Shown in pieces: positions 1 to 8,809 of a stretch of 64,000 nucleotides of DNA; the stretch's first letter is position 1, and every line of letters starts with the position of its first letter. The DNA lies in assembly GCF_001693485.1 (NCBI RefSeq), contig NZ_MAXC01000046.1, positions 62,001 to 126,000 on the forward strand. Direction: 5' to 3'. The notes beneath the pieces are model-generated. The model did not search any database, was not told the DNA's origin, and was given only the letters and a program-made list of their open reading frames with translations. This DNA comes from Bradyrhizobium sp. LMTR 3 (GTDB taxonomy: Bacteria; Pseudomonadota; Alphaproteobacteria; Rhizobiales; Xanthobacteraceae). Position numbers and translations under genes: made by a program.

Positions 1-259
1 TCGCCAGCCAGGGCTCGTTGGCGGCAATCCGCACCATCGGCACGCAGGGCGTGCCAGATGTCGCGGTAATCATCGCATGCGCCGAGCCGAGATCGATCGG
101 GCCGTGCTCGAGATCGACGATGATAAAGTCGATTCCCGAACGCGCCATGATCTGCACGGTCTGGATCGAGGGAATGGTCGCGATCGCGCCGAAGGTCGGG
201 CGTCCCTCCCGCCACGCCTGGCGGAGGCGGTTGAGCGGCGCTGGCTTTGCGGAAGTCAA
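1..259 (-). CDS. HpcH/HpaI aldolase family protein, N-terminal part only
   Basis: The frame is open to the left edge, so only about 86 N-terminal residues are present. The translation has the family's early strand with 'SGIDFIIVDLEHGPID', matching the class II aldolase/2,4-dihydroxyhept-2-ene-1,7-dioate aldolase family; the Glu-His pair after the Asp is the typical metal and active-site region. These enzymes cleave or form C-C bonds using pyruvate as enolate. I chose the TTG at 259 because a GAGGGAG ribosome site lies just upstream and no in-frame ATG fits. It is divergent from the acyltransferase gene. The substrate cannot be told from this fragment. Confidence 0.75.
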   Translation of the reverse strand, partial: MTSAKPAPLNRLRQAWREGRPTFGAIATIPSIQTVQIMARSGIDFIIVDLEHGPIDLGSAHAMITATSGTPCVPMVRIAANEPWLA

Positions 260-468
260 GGCGGAAACTCCCTCTTCAAACGATCGATTCAAAATTCGGC
301 GCTCGGCACCATATGGATGAATTCGTAGGCCATCGGGCCACCTGCTTTTTGCGCATCGCACTCGGCCCGCCATCCATGCCGATACGGACATGCATCAACC
401 TCACAACAATATGTTAATATCTTGCCCGCAAAAATTGCGGCTCATAAAGATGAGCGTGCCGGGGCGTT

Positions 469-1509
469 ATGCGGACATTCAATGGTGTGCAAGCCATGCG
501 CGGCGTCGCGGCGCTGGCTGTCGTCTGCGGACACGCGGTAATCGCTCGCTCTGATTCGGCGACACAAGGTGCCGCCGAAGCGGCGCACACCATCCTGGCG
601 AGCGGCGTCGACATCTTCTTCGTCATTTCCGGGTTCATCATTGCGACGACGGCCGCATCGCAAACCGACGCGCTGAATTTCGCTTTCAGAAGGGCCATTC
701 GAATCTATCCGATGTACTGGCTCGTATTGCTGGCGGCGTTTATCAGTTCGTACTGGATCGCACTCGAAGCGGGAGATCGCCCTGCGCTGGACCTCGGCCA
801 CATCTTCGCGTGGGACTATCCGAACTGGTATATCGGACCCGCCTGGTCGATCGCGTTTGAAATGCACTTCTACGCCGTTGTCGCGGTGATACTTGCCATT
901 GCACCGCACCGTCTTTTCGAGCTCTTGTTTGCGGCGCTCTGCGTTGCGGTGGTCGCAATCGTTTTTAAGCTGCCTCTCGGGATCTATTCGCATCCCCTGA
1001 TTCTGGAATTCGGCGCCGGCGTCTTTATCGCTTACCTTGTCCGGATGAAGGGAACGCTGCCTGTCTTGCCGTACAGCACGGTTATCTCCGCAGCCTTGTT
1101 CACTGCGGGCTGGTACTGGATTTTCGTCATCGGAACGAGCAATCCCCAATTCGCACGTGTGCCGACCTATGGTCTTGGTGCGGCACTCCTCATCTATACC
1201 GTCGTCGCGGCCGAACTCCACGGCGCTTCGTTTTCGCGCATCCTGCAATGGCTCGGCAGCATCTCCTATTCGCTCTACATCTCACATTTTTTGCTGATCA
1301 GATGGATCGCGAACTTCCCCGAGCTGTGGCAGATCTCTCAGGCCGGCGTCATCGTCGCCAGCATTCTGCTTTCGATCGGCCTCGCGGCGGTCTTGCACCT
1401 GCTCGTCGAAGTGCCGACGCTCAATTGGGGTCGCAAGCTCAGCCTGACGCGCAGGGGCGGCGAGGTCTCGCTTACCTTCGCTGACGTGCGCGACCTTCAG
1501 AAGCCATAA
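469..1509 (+). CDS. acyltransferase family 3 membrane protein
   Basis: A 346-residue integral membrane protein of the acyltransferase-3 (ExoZ/OafA-like) family. It starts with the family's N-terminal 'MRGVAALAVVCGHAV' segment, with the conserved Arg and His, followed by 'DIFFVISGFII' in the next helix, then about eight more hydrophobic helices. Such proteins move acetyl or other acyl groups onto exported sugars or lipids at the cytoplasmic membrane. Length fits single-domain members. No polysaccharide genes flank it, so the acceptor is unknown. The ribosome site is weak, but the ATG at 469 places the family N-terminus exactly. Confidence 0.85.
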   Translation: MRTFNGVQAMRGVAALAVVCGHAVIARSDSATQGAAEAAHTILASGVDIFFVISGFIIATTAASQTDALNFAFRRAIRIYPMYWLVLLAAFISSYWIALEAGDRPALDLGHIFAWDYPNWYIGPAWSIAFEMHFYAVVAVILAIAPHRLFELLFAALCVAVVAIVFKLPLGIYSHPLILEFGAGVFIAYLVRMKGTLPVLPYSTVISAALFTAGWYWIFVIGTSNPQFARVPTYGLGAALLIYTVVAAELHGASFSRILQWLGSISYSLYISHFLLIRWIANFPELWQISQAGVIVASILLSIGLAAVLHLLVEVPTLNWGRKLSLTRRGGEVSLTFADVRDLQKP

Positions 1510-1657
1510 ACCGGTTCATCAGTTCTGGCGCGCCGGGAGCCGACGTTCGCCCGCCTGGCCGGCAGCGCCGGGCTTTTGCGACATCATTGGACATCGACGT
1601 TTTCATCCGTCCCGGTATGATGATCCCCCGCACAATAAACCTAGGGAGGAGTCGAAG

Positions 1658-2125
1658 ATGAGGACAATTCTTGTCGCCGCTGCACTCGCCGCCCTTACCA
1701 TTGGCGCATCCGCTCAGGACAAGCGTCCTGACTACGGCACGGCGGTCAATGCCGCGGGCGCGAAGAAGATTGCAGCCGGCATACTCGCCGAATGCCAGAA
1801 GAACGGATGGAACGTGGCTGTCGCTGTGGTCGATAATCACGGATTCCTGGTGTATTTCGAACGCATGGACAACACGCAGACCGGCAGCATGGACATCGCC
1901 GTCGGTAAGGCGAGGTCCGCGGCGACCTATCGGCGCCCGACACGCGTTTTCATGGAGGCGATCAACAAAGGTGGGCCGGCCACGGCCACACTTCCCGGTG
2001 TCTTCGCCTCGCCGGGCGGATTGCCGATCATGGTCGACGGCAAAGTCACAGGCGGCGTGGGAGTGAGCGGCGTCACCGGTGACCAGGACGAGCAATGCGC
2101 CAAGGCCGGCCTGGGAACGACATAA
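1658..2125 (+). CDS. secreted GlcG/HbpS-like (DUF336) protein
   Basis: A 155-residue protein with a cleavable signal peptide (ends near 'GASAQ', about residue 20) and one GlcG/HbpS domain. Visible family features are 'VAVAVVDNHGFLVYFERMDN' in the first half and the Gly-rich 'GGLPIMVDGKVTGGVGVSG' near the end. HbpS-type proteins bind heme or sense redox outside the cell; GlcG homologs sit near glycolate genes. Here it is a lone gene ending 39 nt from the convergent murI. AGGGAGGAG lies 5-6 nt before the ATG. Function beyond the fold is not inferable. Confidence 0.82.
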   Translation: MRTILVAAALAALTIGASAQDKRPDYGTAVNAAGAKKIAAGILAECQKNGWNVAVAVVDNHGFLVYFERMDNTQTGSMDIAVGKARSAATYRRPTRVFMEAINKGGPATATLPGVFASPGGLPIMVDGKVTGGVGVSGVTGDQDEQCAKAGLGTT

Positions 2126-2164
2126 GAAGTTGCTTCCAGCGTACCGCGACGCGCCTTGGCGATC

Positions 2165-2953
2165 TTAGGCCAGGATGCGGCCGCCGAAAAACGGCATCAG
2201 CGCCTGGCTCAGCGTGTGCGGCCGCCGGGAGGTGAAAATCATCTCGGCCCCGGCCCCATCGCTTTGCCGGCCTGGTGACGCCAGCAGCTCGGACACGCGC
2301 CGGGCGATGGCGGGCGCCGGGTCGATCCAGTCGACCGGCCACGGCGCGAGCCGTGTCAAGCGGTCGAGCAACAGCGGAAAATGGGTGCAGGCCAGCACGA
2401 CGGTGTCGGTGCGATGCTCGCCGCTGCCGACAAAGCAGGGGGCGAACTCCGCCGCAATATCCTCGTCACGCACGTCGTTGCCGTTGAGTGCTGCTTCGGC
2501 GAGCGAAGCGAGTTCTGCCGATCCCACCAGCGTCACTTCGCAGCCTTGCGCGAAATCATCGATCAGGCGCTTGGTGTATTCGCGCTTGACGGTGCCCTTG
2601 GTGCCGAGCACCGAGACGCGCTTGGTCTTCGAGCTGGCGCAGGCCGGCTTGATCGCAGGCACGGTGCCGACGAACGGCACGCTGTAGGCGTTGCGCAGAT
2701 GCGACATCACGAGCGTGGAAGCGGTGTTGCAGGCAATCACCACCAGGGCAGGGGCGTGGCGGGCGATCAACTCGCCGACCAGCGGCACCACGCGGGCGAT
2801 GATCTCTTCCTCGCTGTGATGGCCATAGGGAAAGAACGCGTCGTCGGCGACATAGACGTAGTGGGCGTCGGGCCGGGCGCGGACGATCTCGCGCACGACC
2901 GAGAGGCCGCCGAGGCCGGAGTCGAAGATGAGGATTTTCGGCGGGGATGACAC
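2165..2953 (-). CDS. murI: glutamate racemase
   Basis: A 262-residue cytoplasmic enzyme that interconverts L- and D-glutamate for peptidoglycan synthesis. Both catalytic cysteines are visible in their family contexts: 'VVIACNTAST' in the N-terminal half and 'VLACTHFPLL' in the C-terminal half, with the substrate-binding start 'ILIFDSGLGGLSVV'. Length is standard. It is a monocistronic minus-strand gene, convergent with the GlcG-like gene. Confidence 0.96.
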   Translation of the reverse strand: MSSPPKILIFDSGLGGLSVVREIVRARPDAHYVYVADDAFFPYGHHSEEEIIARVVPLVGELIARHAPALVVIACNTASTLVMSHLRNAYSVPFVGTVPAIKPACASSKTKRVSVLGTKGTVKREYTKRLIDDFAQGCEVTLVGSAELASLAEAALNGNDVRDEDIAAEFAPCFVGSGEHRTDTVVLACTHFPLLLDRLTRLAPWPVDWIDPAPAIARRVSELLASPGRQSDGAGAEMIFTSRRPHTLSQALMPFFGGRILA

Positions 2954-3169
2954 GCTGCGACCTTAGCCGATTTGCGGTTACCGTTAGGTTGCTTCGAGGG
3001 GGCCGGCTGGAGTCACGGCGGTTGTGACAATTTGGAACCATCTAAATCGGCTTGGCAAGGCCGGAAAACTGCTGGGGTGGCACCCAGGACGCACAAGCGG
3101 AGGCCCGTCCGCTGCCCTTGCAGTCGATGGAAGATTGGGTGTCCTGAGACGACGCTCGCCGCCAATCGA

Positions 3170-3568
3170 TCAGGTGGACTGAGGAATTCGCGCGATGACC
3201 TTGATCTCAAAATCGAAGCCCGCCAACCAGTTCACCCCCACCGCGGTCCAGTTCGGATAGGGTGGCTCACCGATCTCCTTCAAGCGAACTGCGTTGACCG
3301 CCTCCCACTGCGTGGCCGGGTCGGTGTGGAACGTGGTCACGTCAACGACGTCGTCGAACGTGCAACCGGCAGACTTCAGCACGGCCGAGAGATTGTCGAA
3401 GGCAAGCTGGACCTGTTTTTCGAAGACCGGCTCCGGCGACCCTTCATCGCGGCTGCCGACCTGGCCCGAGACGAACAGAAGATCGCCCGAGCGGATCGCC
3501 GCCGAATAACGGTTGATCTCATAGAGTGCCTGCCTGCCGGCAGGAAAGATTGCATCGCGTTTGGCCAT
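3170..3568 (-). CDS. RidA family protein (reactive imine/enamine deaminase-like)
   Basis: A 132-residue RidA/YjgF/YER057c family protein. The core has 'LLFVSGQVGSRDEG', 'FDNLSAVLKSAGCTFDDVVDVTTF' and a C-terminal 'FDFEIKVIARIP'. The family's catalytic Arg normally lies in a C-terminal IEV(D/E)xxA segment; here that segment reads IKVIARI, so deaminase activity should not be assumed. I chose the ATG at 3568 over an upstream in-frame start because AGGAGTGACGTT precedes it and the upstream part is operator DNA. It is divergent from a TetR gene, with three shared operator dyads in between, so TetR-controlled expression is the clear inference. Confidence 0.88.
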   Translation of the reverse strand: MAKRDAIFPAGRQALYEINRYSAAIRSGDLLFVSGQVGSRDEGSPEPVFEKQVQLAFDNLSAVLKSAGCTFDDVVDVTTFHTDPATQWEAVNAVRLKEIGEPPYPNWTAVGVNWLAGFDFEIKVIARIPQST

Positions 3569-3643
3569 AACGTCACTCCTGTTCGAGAGTAGACCAGATC
3601 TCCACGGTTCCGGCCCTTTGCATTCCATTATCGGGCGGTTTGA

Positions 3644-3658
3644 CATACGCCCCGTATG
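3644..3658. promoter_or_regulatory. TetR operator dyad 1
   Basis: CATACG-CCC-CGTATG, a perfect 6-bp-arm dyad with a 3-bp centre. It overlaps the 3' end of the -35 box and the spacer of the plus-strand promoter. Confidence 0.8.
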
Positions 3659-3671
3659 CTTCTATATGTTA

Positions 3672-3686
3672 CATACGCCGCGTATG
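3672..3686. promoter_or_regulatory. TetR operator dyad 2
   Basis: CATACG-CCG-CGTATG, the same arms as dyad 1, starting 28 bp later. It lies between the -35 and -10 of the minus-strand (RidA-like) promoter and just after the plus-strand -10. Confidence 0.8.
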
Positions 3687-3694
3687 TCAACTAG

Positions 3695-3709
3695 CATACG
3701 GGGCGTATG
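3695..3709. promoter_or_regulatory. TetR operator dyad 3
   Basis: CATACG-GGG-CGTATG, the same arms again, starting 23 bp after dyad 2 and ending 13 bp before the tetR start codon, within its probable leader. Confidence 0.8.
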
Positions 3710-3722
3710 TCTTTTGGGGGGA

Positions 3723-4325
3723 ATGACGGTGGCCGCGAAGCGACGCGCACAAATGGTGGAGGAAACCCGGGCCAAGCTCATCCAGGCCGCCCGGAGGGCT
3801 TTCGCGACCAAAGGCTATGCGGCGGCGTCGATGGACGATTTGACCGCCGAGGCCGGCCTGACGCGCGGCGCGCTCTATCACAATTTCGGCGACAAGAAGG
3901 GTCTGCTGCAGGCCGTGATCGGCCAGATCGACGCGGAAATGATGGCGCGGATGCGCGCTGTGCAAGATCAGGCGGAGACCCGGTGGCTCGGCTTTCTCGC
4001 CGAGGGCGTCGCCTATATCGAGATGGCGCTGGAGCCGGAGATCCAGCGCATCATGCTGCTGGACGGACCGGCCGTACTCGGCGATCCATCGCTATGGCCC
4101 AACCAGACTGCGTGTCTTCGCACGACGACGCAATCGATCCAGGCGCTTATCGACGAAGGAACGGTGAAGCCGATGGATGCGGAGGCTGCCGCGCGGCTCA
4201 TCAATGGAGCCGCGCTCAACGCCTCGCTCTGGATTGCCGCAGCCGACGATCCGCACGCCGTCTTTGCAAAGGCCGTCGAGGCTTTCCGATATCTAGCGGT
4301 CGGTTTGCTGCAGACCGAGAGATGA
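3723..4325 (+). CDS. TetR family transcriptional regulator
   Basis: A 200-residue regulator. The N-terminal helix-turn-helix reads 'LIQAARRAFATKGYAAASMDDLTAEAGLTRGALYHNFGDKKGL' in pieces typical of TetR, at about residues 15-60, followed by an all-helical ligand domain. I chose the ATG at 3723 because it gives a standard N-terminus; the upstream open frame is promoter and operator DNA. GGGGGGA precedes it. Three operator dyads in the divergent promoter imply autoregulation and control of the adjacent RidA-family gene. It ends 24 nt from the convergent purB. Ligand unknown. Confidence 0.9.
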   Translation: MTVAAKRRAQMVEETRAKLIQAARRAFATKGYAAASMDDLTAEAGLTRGALYHNFGDKKGLLQAVIGQIDAEMMARMRAVQDQAETRWLGFLAEGVAYIEMALEPEIQRIMLLDGPAVLGDPSLWPNQTACLRTTTQSIQALIDEGTVKPMDAEAAARLINGAALNASLWIAAADDPHAVFAKAVEAFRYLAVGLLQTER

Positions 4326-4349
4326 CCGTCAGGCGTTCGGACGGCGTTG

Positions 4350-5657
4350 TCAGCTCTCGCCGAACACGCGCTTGAAGATCGTATCGACGTGCTTGAAGTG
4401 ATAGCCGAGGTCGAACTGCTCCTCGATATCGGCATCGCTCAGGTGCTTCTTCACGTCGGGGTCCTTTTTCAGCAGCGTCTGGAAGTCGCCTTCGCCGCGC
4501 CAGACCGGCATGGCGTTGCGCTGGACGTATTTGTAGGCGTCCTCGCGGCTGGCGCCCTTCTGCGTCAGCGCGATCAGGAGCCGCTGCGAATGCACGAGAC
4601 CGCCGAGGCGGTCGAGGTTCTTCTGCATGTTGGCGGGATAGATCAGGAGCTTCTCGATCAGGCCGGCAAGCCGCATTAGCGCGAAGTCCAGCGTCACGGT
4701 GGCGTCCGGCCCGATCATGCGTTCGGCAGAGGAGTGCGAGATGTCGCGCTCGTGCCAAAGGGCGACGTTTTCCATCGCCGGCATCGCATAGGCGCGCACC
4801 ATGCGCGACAGGCCGGTCAGATTCTCCGACAGCACCGGGTTGCGCTTGTGCGGCATGGCCGACGAGCCCTTCTGGCCCTCGGAGAAGAACTCTTCGGCTT
4901 CCAGCACCTCAGTGCGCTGCAGATGGCGGATTTCGATGGCGAGCCGCTCGACGGAAGAGGCGATCACGCCAAGCGTCGCAAAATACATCGCATGCCGGTC
5001 GCGCGGGATCACCTGCGTGGAGATCGGCTCCGGCTCGAGCCCCATCGCCTTGGCGACATGCTCTTCCACGCGCGGGTCGATCTGCGCAAAAGTGCCGACG
5101 GCGCCCGAAATCGCGCAGGTCGCGACCTCCTTGCGGGCGGCAACCAGGCGCTCGCGGGCACGGGAGAATTCCGCATAGGCGTAGGCAAGCTTGAGCCCGA
5201 ACGTCACCGGCTCGGCGTGGATGCCATGGGAGCGGCCGATGGTCGGCGTCATCTTGTGCTCAAACGCGCGCTTCTTCAGCGCGGCCAGAACCTTGTCGAG
5301 GTCCGATATCAATAAGTCTGCGGCGCGAGTGAGCTGCACGTTGAGGCAGGTGTCGAGCACGTCGGAGGACGTCATGCCCTGGTGAACGAAGCGGGCCTCT
5401 GGGCCGACGATTTCGGCCAGATGGGTCAGGAAGGCGATGACGTCGTGCTTGGTCTCGCGCTCGATCTCGTCGATCCGCGCCACGTCGAAGGTGGCGTGCT
5501 TGGCCTTGGCCCAGATCGTCTTCGCCGCCTCCTTGGGGATCACGCCAAGTTCCGCCAGCGCATCAGCAGCATGCGCCTCGATCTCGAACCAGATCTTGAA
5601 ACGCGTCTGCGGCTCCCAGATGGAGGCCATTTCCGGGCGGGTATAGCGGGGGATCAT
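4350..5657 (-). CDS. purB: adenylosuccinate lyase
   Basis: A 435-residue cytoplasmic fumarase/aspartase-superfamily enzyme that cleaves SAICAR and adenylosuccinate in purine synthesis. It begins 'MIPRYTRPEMASIWEPQTRF', typical of PurB. The superfamily signature 'GSSAMPHKRNP' is intact, as are 'TSSDVLDT' and the catalytic-loop His region 'GRSHGIHAEP'. I chose the ATG at 5657, preceded by GGAG, over a longer open frame whose first 60 residues do not look like this family. It is far from pcaB, a superfamily member with a different role at 36.7 kb. Confidence 0.96.
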   Translation of the reverse strand: MIPRYTRPEMASIWEPQTRFKIWFEIEAHAADALAELGVIPKEAAKTIWAKAKHATFDVARIDEIERETKHDVIAFLTHLAEIVGPEARFVHQGMTSSDVLDTCLNVQLTRAADLLISDLDKVLAALKKRAFEHKMTPTIGRSHGIHAEPVTFGLKLAYAYAEFSRARERLVAARKEVATCAISGAVGTFAQIDPRVEEHVAKAMGLEPEPISTQVIPRDRHAMYFATLGVIASSVERLAIEIRHLQRTEVLEAEEFFSEGQKGSSAMPHKRNPVLSENLTGLSRMVRAYAMPAMENVALWHERDISHSSAERMIGPDATVTLDFALMRLAGLIEKLLIYPANMQKNLDRLGGLVHSQRLLIALTQKGASREDAYKYVQRNAMPVWRGEGDFQTLLKKDPDVKKHLSDADIEEQFDLGYHFKHVDTIFKRVFGES

Positions 5658-5815
5658 CGAAAACTCCGGACGAGCAGGGGCGGGGCGGAAGGCTATCCCC
5701 GGCGGATTTGTTTTTACGCCGCGCTTTAGCAAATCGCGTCGAAGGAGGCCACCCGTACGGGGGCGCTGACATGGGAAAACCGGGACCGAAACCCGCTCGG
5801 GGCGCCCCGCCGCCG

Positions 5816-6469
5816 CTACAGGCTGGCCAGCCCGCACTCCACGGCGAGGCGGACAAGCTGCGCATCCGTGCGCATGCCGGTCTTGGTCTTGATCAGGTAG
5901 TGGTAGTTCTGCACGGTCTTGATGCTGAGATTGAGGTTCGAGGCGATCTGCTCGGTGGTCGCACCGGCGGCCAATTGCCTGAGGATCTCGATTTCCCGCT
6001 CGCCCAGTTGATCGAGCACCGATCCCGAGGGGGAGAGGCTTTCCAGCGCCAGCACGCGGGCGATGTCGTCGCTCATCGCCTGTTCGCCGCGGACAAGCGA
6101 ACGGATCGCCCGGATCAGCGCTGATGGGTCGGAGCCCTTCGTGACGTAGCCGTTCGCGCCGGCATTGAAGGCGGCCTTCACCTGCGCCGCCTCGCAGTGC
6201 ATGCTGAAGACGAGAATGCGGGTGTCGGAGGAGCGGGCGCGAATGTTCCTGATCGCTTCGAGGCCGCTGGCGCCCGGCATCGATATGTCCATGACCACGA
6301 CGTCAGGAGCGTGCGCCTTGAAAGCGCGATAGGCGTCGGCGGCGTTGTCGGCCTCGGCCACCACCTGGAAATCATCCTGGTGCTCCAGCACGCGCCGATA
6401 GCCTTGCCGGACCACGGGATGGTCGTCGACGAGCAGGATCGAAATGCCTTTGGTCTGCGACGCGGTCAT
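5816..6469 (-). CDS. NarL/FixJ-type response regulator
   Basis: A 217-residue regulator. The N-terminal receiver (about residues 8-125) shows the acidic pair 'LVDDHP', phospho-acceptor Asp in 'DVVVMDISMPG', and Lys in 'YVTKGS'. The C-terminal LuxR-type helix-turn-helix (about 150-210) reads 'LGEREIEILRQLAAG' and 'NLSIKTVQNYHYLIKTK'. Its ATG overlaps the kinase stop by one base (TGATG), so the pair is translationally coupled. The target genes are not visible; the divergent channel operon at 8042 is the nearest candidate. Confidence 0.93.
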   Translation of the reverse strand: MTASQTKGISILLVDDHPVVRQGYRRVLEHQDDFQVVAEADNAADAYRAFKAHAPDVVVMDISMPGASGLEAIRNIRARSSDTRILVFSMHCEAAQVKAAFNAGANGYVTKGSDPSALIRAIRSLVRGEQAMSDDIARVLALESLSPSGSVLDQLGEREIEILRQLAAGATTEQIASNLNLSIKTVQNYHYLIKTKTGMRTDAQLVRLAVECGLASL

Positions 6470-7839
6470 CAGGCTGCAAGCGGGATCGTGGCGGCCACGC
6501 TCACCCCGCGGTTCGCATCCGCGATCGACAGCGAGCCGCCGAGCGCGGCGACCCTCTCGCGAATGCCGGTCAGGCCAAAGCCGGGAGAGCGGGCCAGTTT
6601 GGCCGCATCGCCGCCGCCGTCGTCCTCGACGTGGACCAGCAGCGCGTTTTCCACGCCGGTGCGCCGCTCGATCCGCAGCACGATCACCCGCGCCGAACTG
6701 TGCCGCAAGGAATTGGTCAGGCATTCCTGGGCGACCCGATAAGCGGTCGCAGCGACGGCGCCGCGGACGTCGGCGAGATCGCCCTTGAGATCGAGCTGGA
6801 TCGTCGGCTGCGTCGCATTCCGCGAGCGCCAGCTATCGACGAGATCGACGAGGCAGGCTTCGAGCCCGAGTTCCTCGGCGGGCGGATGGCGCAAGCGGTT
6901 CAAGGTATCGCGCAGGCACGCCATGATGCGATGGGTGGCTTGCGAGATCATCCGCGCGTCCTGCACGACCTCGCTCTTGTCTTTTCCCTGCGCGCTGGTT
7001 GCTTCGATCGTGTTGGCGAAAGCGAGGATCGCCGTCAGGTTCTGTCCGAATTCGTCATGCAGTTCACGGGCAAGCGCCCGCCGCTCGTCGCTGCGGATTT
7101 CGAGCAGGCGCCGGGTCAGCGCTGCGCGTTCCTCCATGGACTGCGCGAGGCGATCGCCGAGATCGCCGACGGCCTGTCCGATCATGGCAAGTTCCATCGA
7201 TCGGAAGCGGGGCAGCGACGTGCTGTATTGCCCGCGCGCCATCCGCTGCAGCGCGGCGACGATCTGCTGCGCCGGCGCAAGCGTATGCGCAATCGCAAGT
7301 GAAGCAAGCAGCGCGATCGCCACCGCCATCAGCAGGGCGACGTGGATGTTGTCGAGGATGTGCTGCCAGGCGAGTGCGATGGCGGCGCCTGGATCGGCAG
7401 CGGCCGAGACGCTGCCTGCGTTGGCCGCGCGGGTGCTGATCGGCCGCACGACCGCGGCGTGATGCCCAAGCAGTGTCTGCGCCAAAGCCGCGAACCAGCG
7501 CGGCGGAGCTTGGCCGATCCCCTTGTTCTGACCGCAAAGCGGCTTTTCGAACGCGCCTGCCGGCTCGAGCCGGACGCAGATGCCCGGCGAGATCAATCCC
7601 ATCGTTTCGATGGTGCGCCATTCCGGCACCGGCAGCAGTTGCTCGCGCATCCTGTTGCTGCGCAACATCAATTCGCGCCAGTAGAGCGCTTCGAGCGCGA
7701 CCGAGACACGCTCGGCGGAAGCGGCCGTGGCGCGATCGACGCTGCGATGCGCGTCGATCGCCGCCCAGATAGTCGCCGCTCCCAGGCACAGGCTGACCAC
7801 GAGAAACAAGCGGGCGACGAGCTGAAGCACGAGGCGCAT
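6469..7839 (-). CDS. HisKA_3-type sensor histidine kinase (NarX/UhpB-like)
   Basis: A 456-residue membrane sensor kinase. Helix 1 (about residues 2-25) and helix 2 (about 170-190) enclose a roughly 140-residue periplasmic region. HAMP-like linker, phospho-acceptor His in 'ALARELHDEFGQNLTAIL', and a C-terminal ATPase with 'CLTNSLRHSSA' and 'GFGLTGIRERVAALGG' follow. The ATG at 7839 starts at the first membrane helix; the longer open frame upstream is non-coding in appearance. It is cotranscribed with the response regulator and divergent from the channel operon. Confidence 0.92.
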   Translation of the reverse strand: MRLVLQLVARLFLVVSLCLGAATIWAAIDAHRSVDRATAASAERVSVALEALYWRELMLRSNRMREQLLPVPEWRTIETMGLISPGICVRLEPAGAFEKPLCGQNKGIGQAPPRWFAALAQTLLGHHAAVVRPISTRAANAGSVSAAADPGAAIALAWQHILDNIHVALLMAVAIALLASLAIAHTLAPAQQIVAALQRMARGQYSTSLPRFRSMELAMIGQAVGDLGDRLAQSMEERAALTRRLLEIRSDERRALARELHDEFGQNLTAILAFANTIEATSAQGKDKSEVVQDARMISQATHRIMACLRDTLNRLRHPPAEELGLEACLVDLVDSWRSRNATQPTIQLDLKGDLADVRGAVAATAYRVAQECLTNSLRHSSARVIVLRIERRTGVENALLVHVEDDGGGDAAKLARSPGFGLTGIRERVAALGGSLSIADANRGVSVAATIPLAA

Positions 7840-8041
7840 GCGATCACTCCGAACGTGCGGATAAGCGTAACAGCACCGCCAACCCGTGCCAATGCAGTGG
7901 GTTCTAATTCGGGAAAATTTCCCAACCAACCGTGGGCATATGTCTTTGGACGCGGTCGTGACCGCTGATCTATCAAAGCCGGGGCCTATTTCGCAGGCGG
8001 CCTTTGGGCCGCCGCGCGCGTTTACAGGGAGCTGACGCAGC
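7840..8041. promoter_or_regulatory. divergent intergenic region, kinase / channel operon
   Basis: A 202-bp region between two divergent transcription units. It is AT-richer than its flanks around 7900-7960 and must carry both promoters. I could not assign convincing -35/-10 pairs or a regulator site. CAGGGAGCTG before 8042 is the ribosome site of the channel operon. Confidence 0.4.
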
Positions 8042-8809
8042 ATGAGTGCAACGGCTGGCGCCGAGACCGCATCATCCGCCGCGGATACGTCGGAACGCAG
8101 CGTACTCCTGCTATGGATGATTTTCACCGGGCTCTCGGTTTTCGCCGTGGTGCTCTTGTGGCGATACGGTCTGCTTCATCTGATGATCATTTCAGACCGC
8201 ACCTACATCTCGAGCGTCATTGCCGTCCTCTATATCGTCACTTGCTTCCATTGCTTCTGGCGGACGCGTGCGATCGCGCGGGAAGGCGAGATCACGCGGC
8301 GCTGCCGCGCGATCCTGTCTGTCCCGGGCGGCGCAAGGGGGCTGGACGAGGATGCGCGCGCCTTGCCGGTCGGGCTGGTGACGGATCACATCCGCAGCCT
8401 GGTGCAGAAGGCGAGGGCGCAGGCGGCCGGGCGCATCGACCAGACGCTGCTGCTCCGCTCGCTCGCTGACCGGCTGCGTGGCTCCAACGGATTTGGCGCG
8501 TTCGTGTCCGACACGCTGATGAAACTCGGGCTGCTCGGCACCATCATCGGCTTCATCATCATGCTGGCGCCGATTGCCACGCTCGATGCGGCCGACAAGG
8601 TCGCGATGAAATCATCGATGGGCCTGATGAGCGACGGCATGGCGGTGGCCATGTACACGACGCTGGCCGGCCTGATCGGCTCCATCCTCGTGAAAATCCA
8701 GTACTACATGCTGGATGCCGCGACCCAGCGGGTATTTTCCGATGCCGTCATGCTGACCGAGACGCACGTCACCCCAGCCCTGGAAAGCCATCCTGGAACG
8801 CCGGCATGA
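8042..8809 (+). CDS. MotA/TolQ/ExbB-like proton channel family protein
   Basis: A 255-residue membrane protein with about four transmembrane segments: residues 21-45, 56-74, 157-182 and 199-222, with a charged cytoplasmic loop between the second and third. The last two helices have the channel-family pattern: 'LMKLGLLGTIIGFIIML', then a gap, then 'GLMSDGMAVAMYTTLAGLIGSIL', the ExbB/TolQ/MotA arrangement of paired Gly/Thr-rich helices. Such proteins form the stator core that couples ion flow to movement of a partner. The partner is probably the next gene, which it overlaps by ATGA. No tonB, tolA, tolR or flagellar genes are nearby. Confidence 0.8.
   Translation: MSATAGAETASSAADTSERSVLLLWMIFTGLSVFAVVLLWRYGLLHLMIISDRTYISSVIAVLYIVTCFHCFWRTRAIAREGEITRRCRAILSVPGGARGLDEDARALPVGLVTDHIRSLVQKARAQAAGRIDQTLLLRSLADRLRGSNGFGAFVSDTLMKLGLLGTIIGFIIMLAPIATLDAADKVAMKSSMGLMSDGMAVAMYTTLAGLIGSILVKIQYYMLDAATQRVFSDAVMLTETHVTPALESHPGTPA

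Larger units (their letters stand above)
3640..3690. promoter_or_regulatory. overlapping divergent promoters for the ridA-like and tetR genes
   Basis: On the plus strand, TTGACA (3640-3645) and TATATG (3663-3668) are 17 nt apart and face the tetR gene. On the minus strand, TTGACA (3690-3685) and TATAGA (3666-3661) are 18 nt apart and face the RidA-family gene. The two -10 boxes overlap back to back. Operator dyads 1 and 2 lie across these elements, so bound repressor would block both genes. Assignment is by consensus reading only. Confidence 0.7.
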
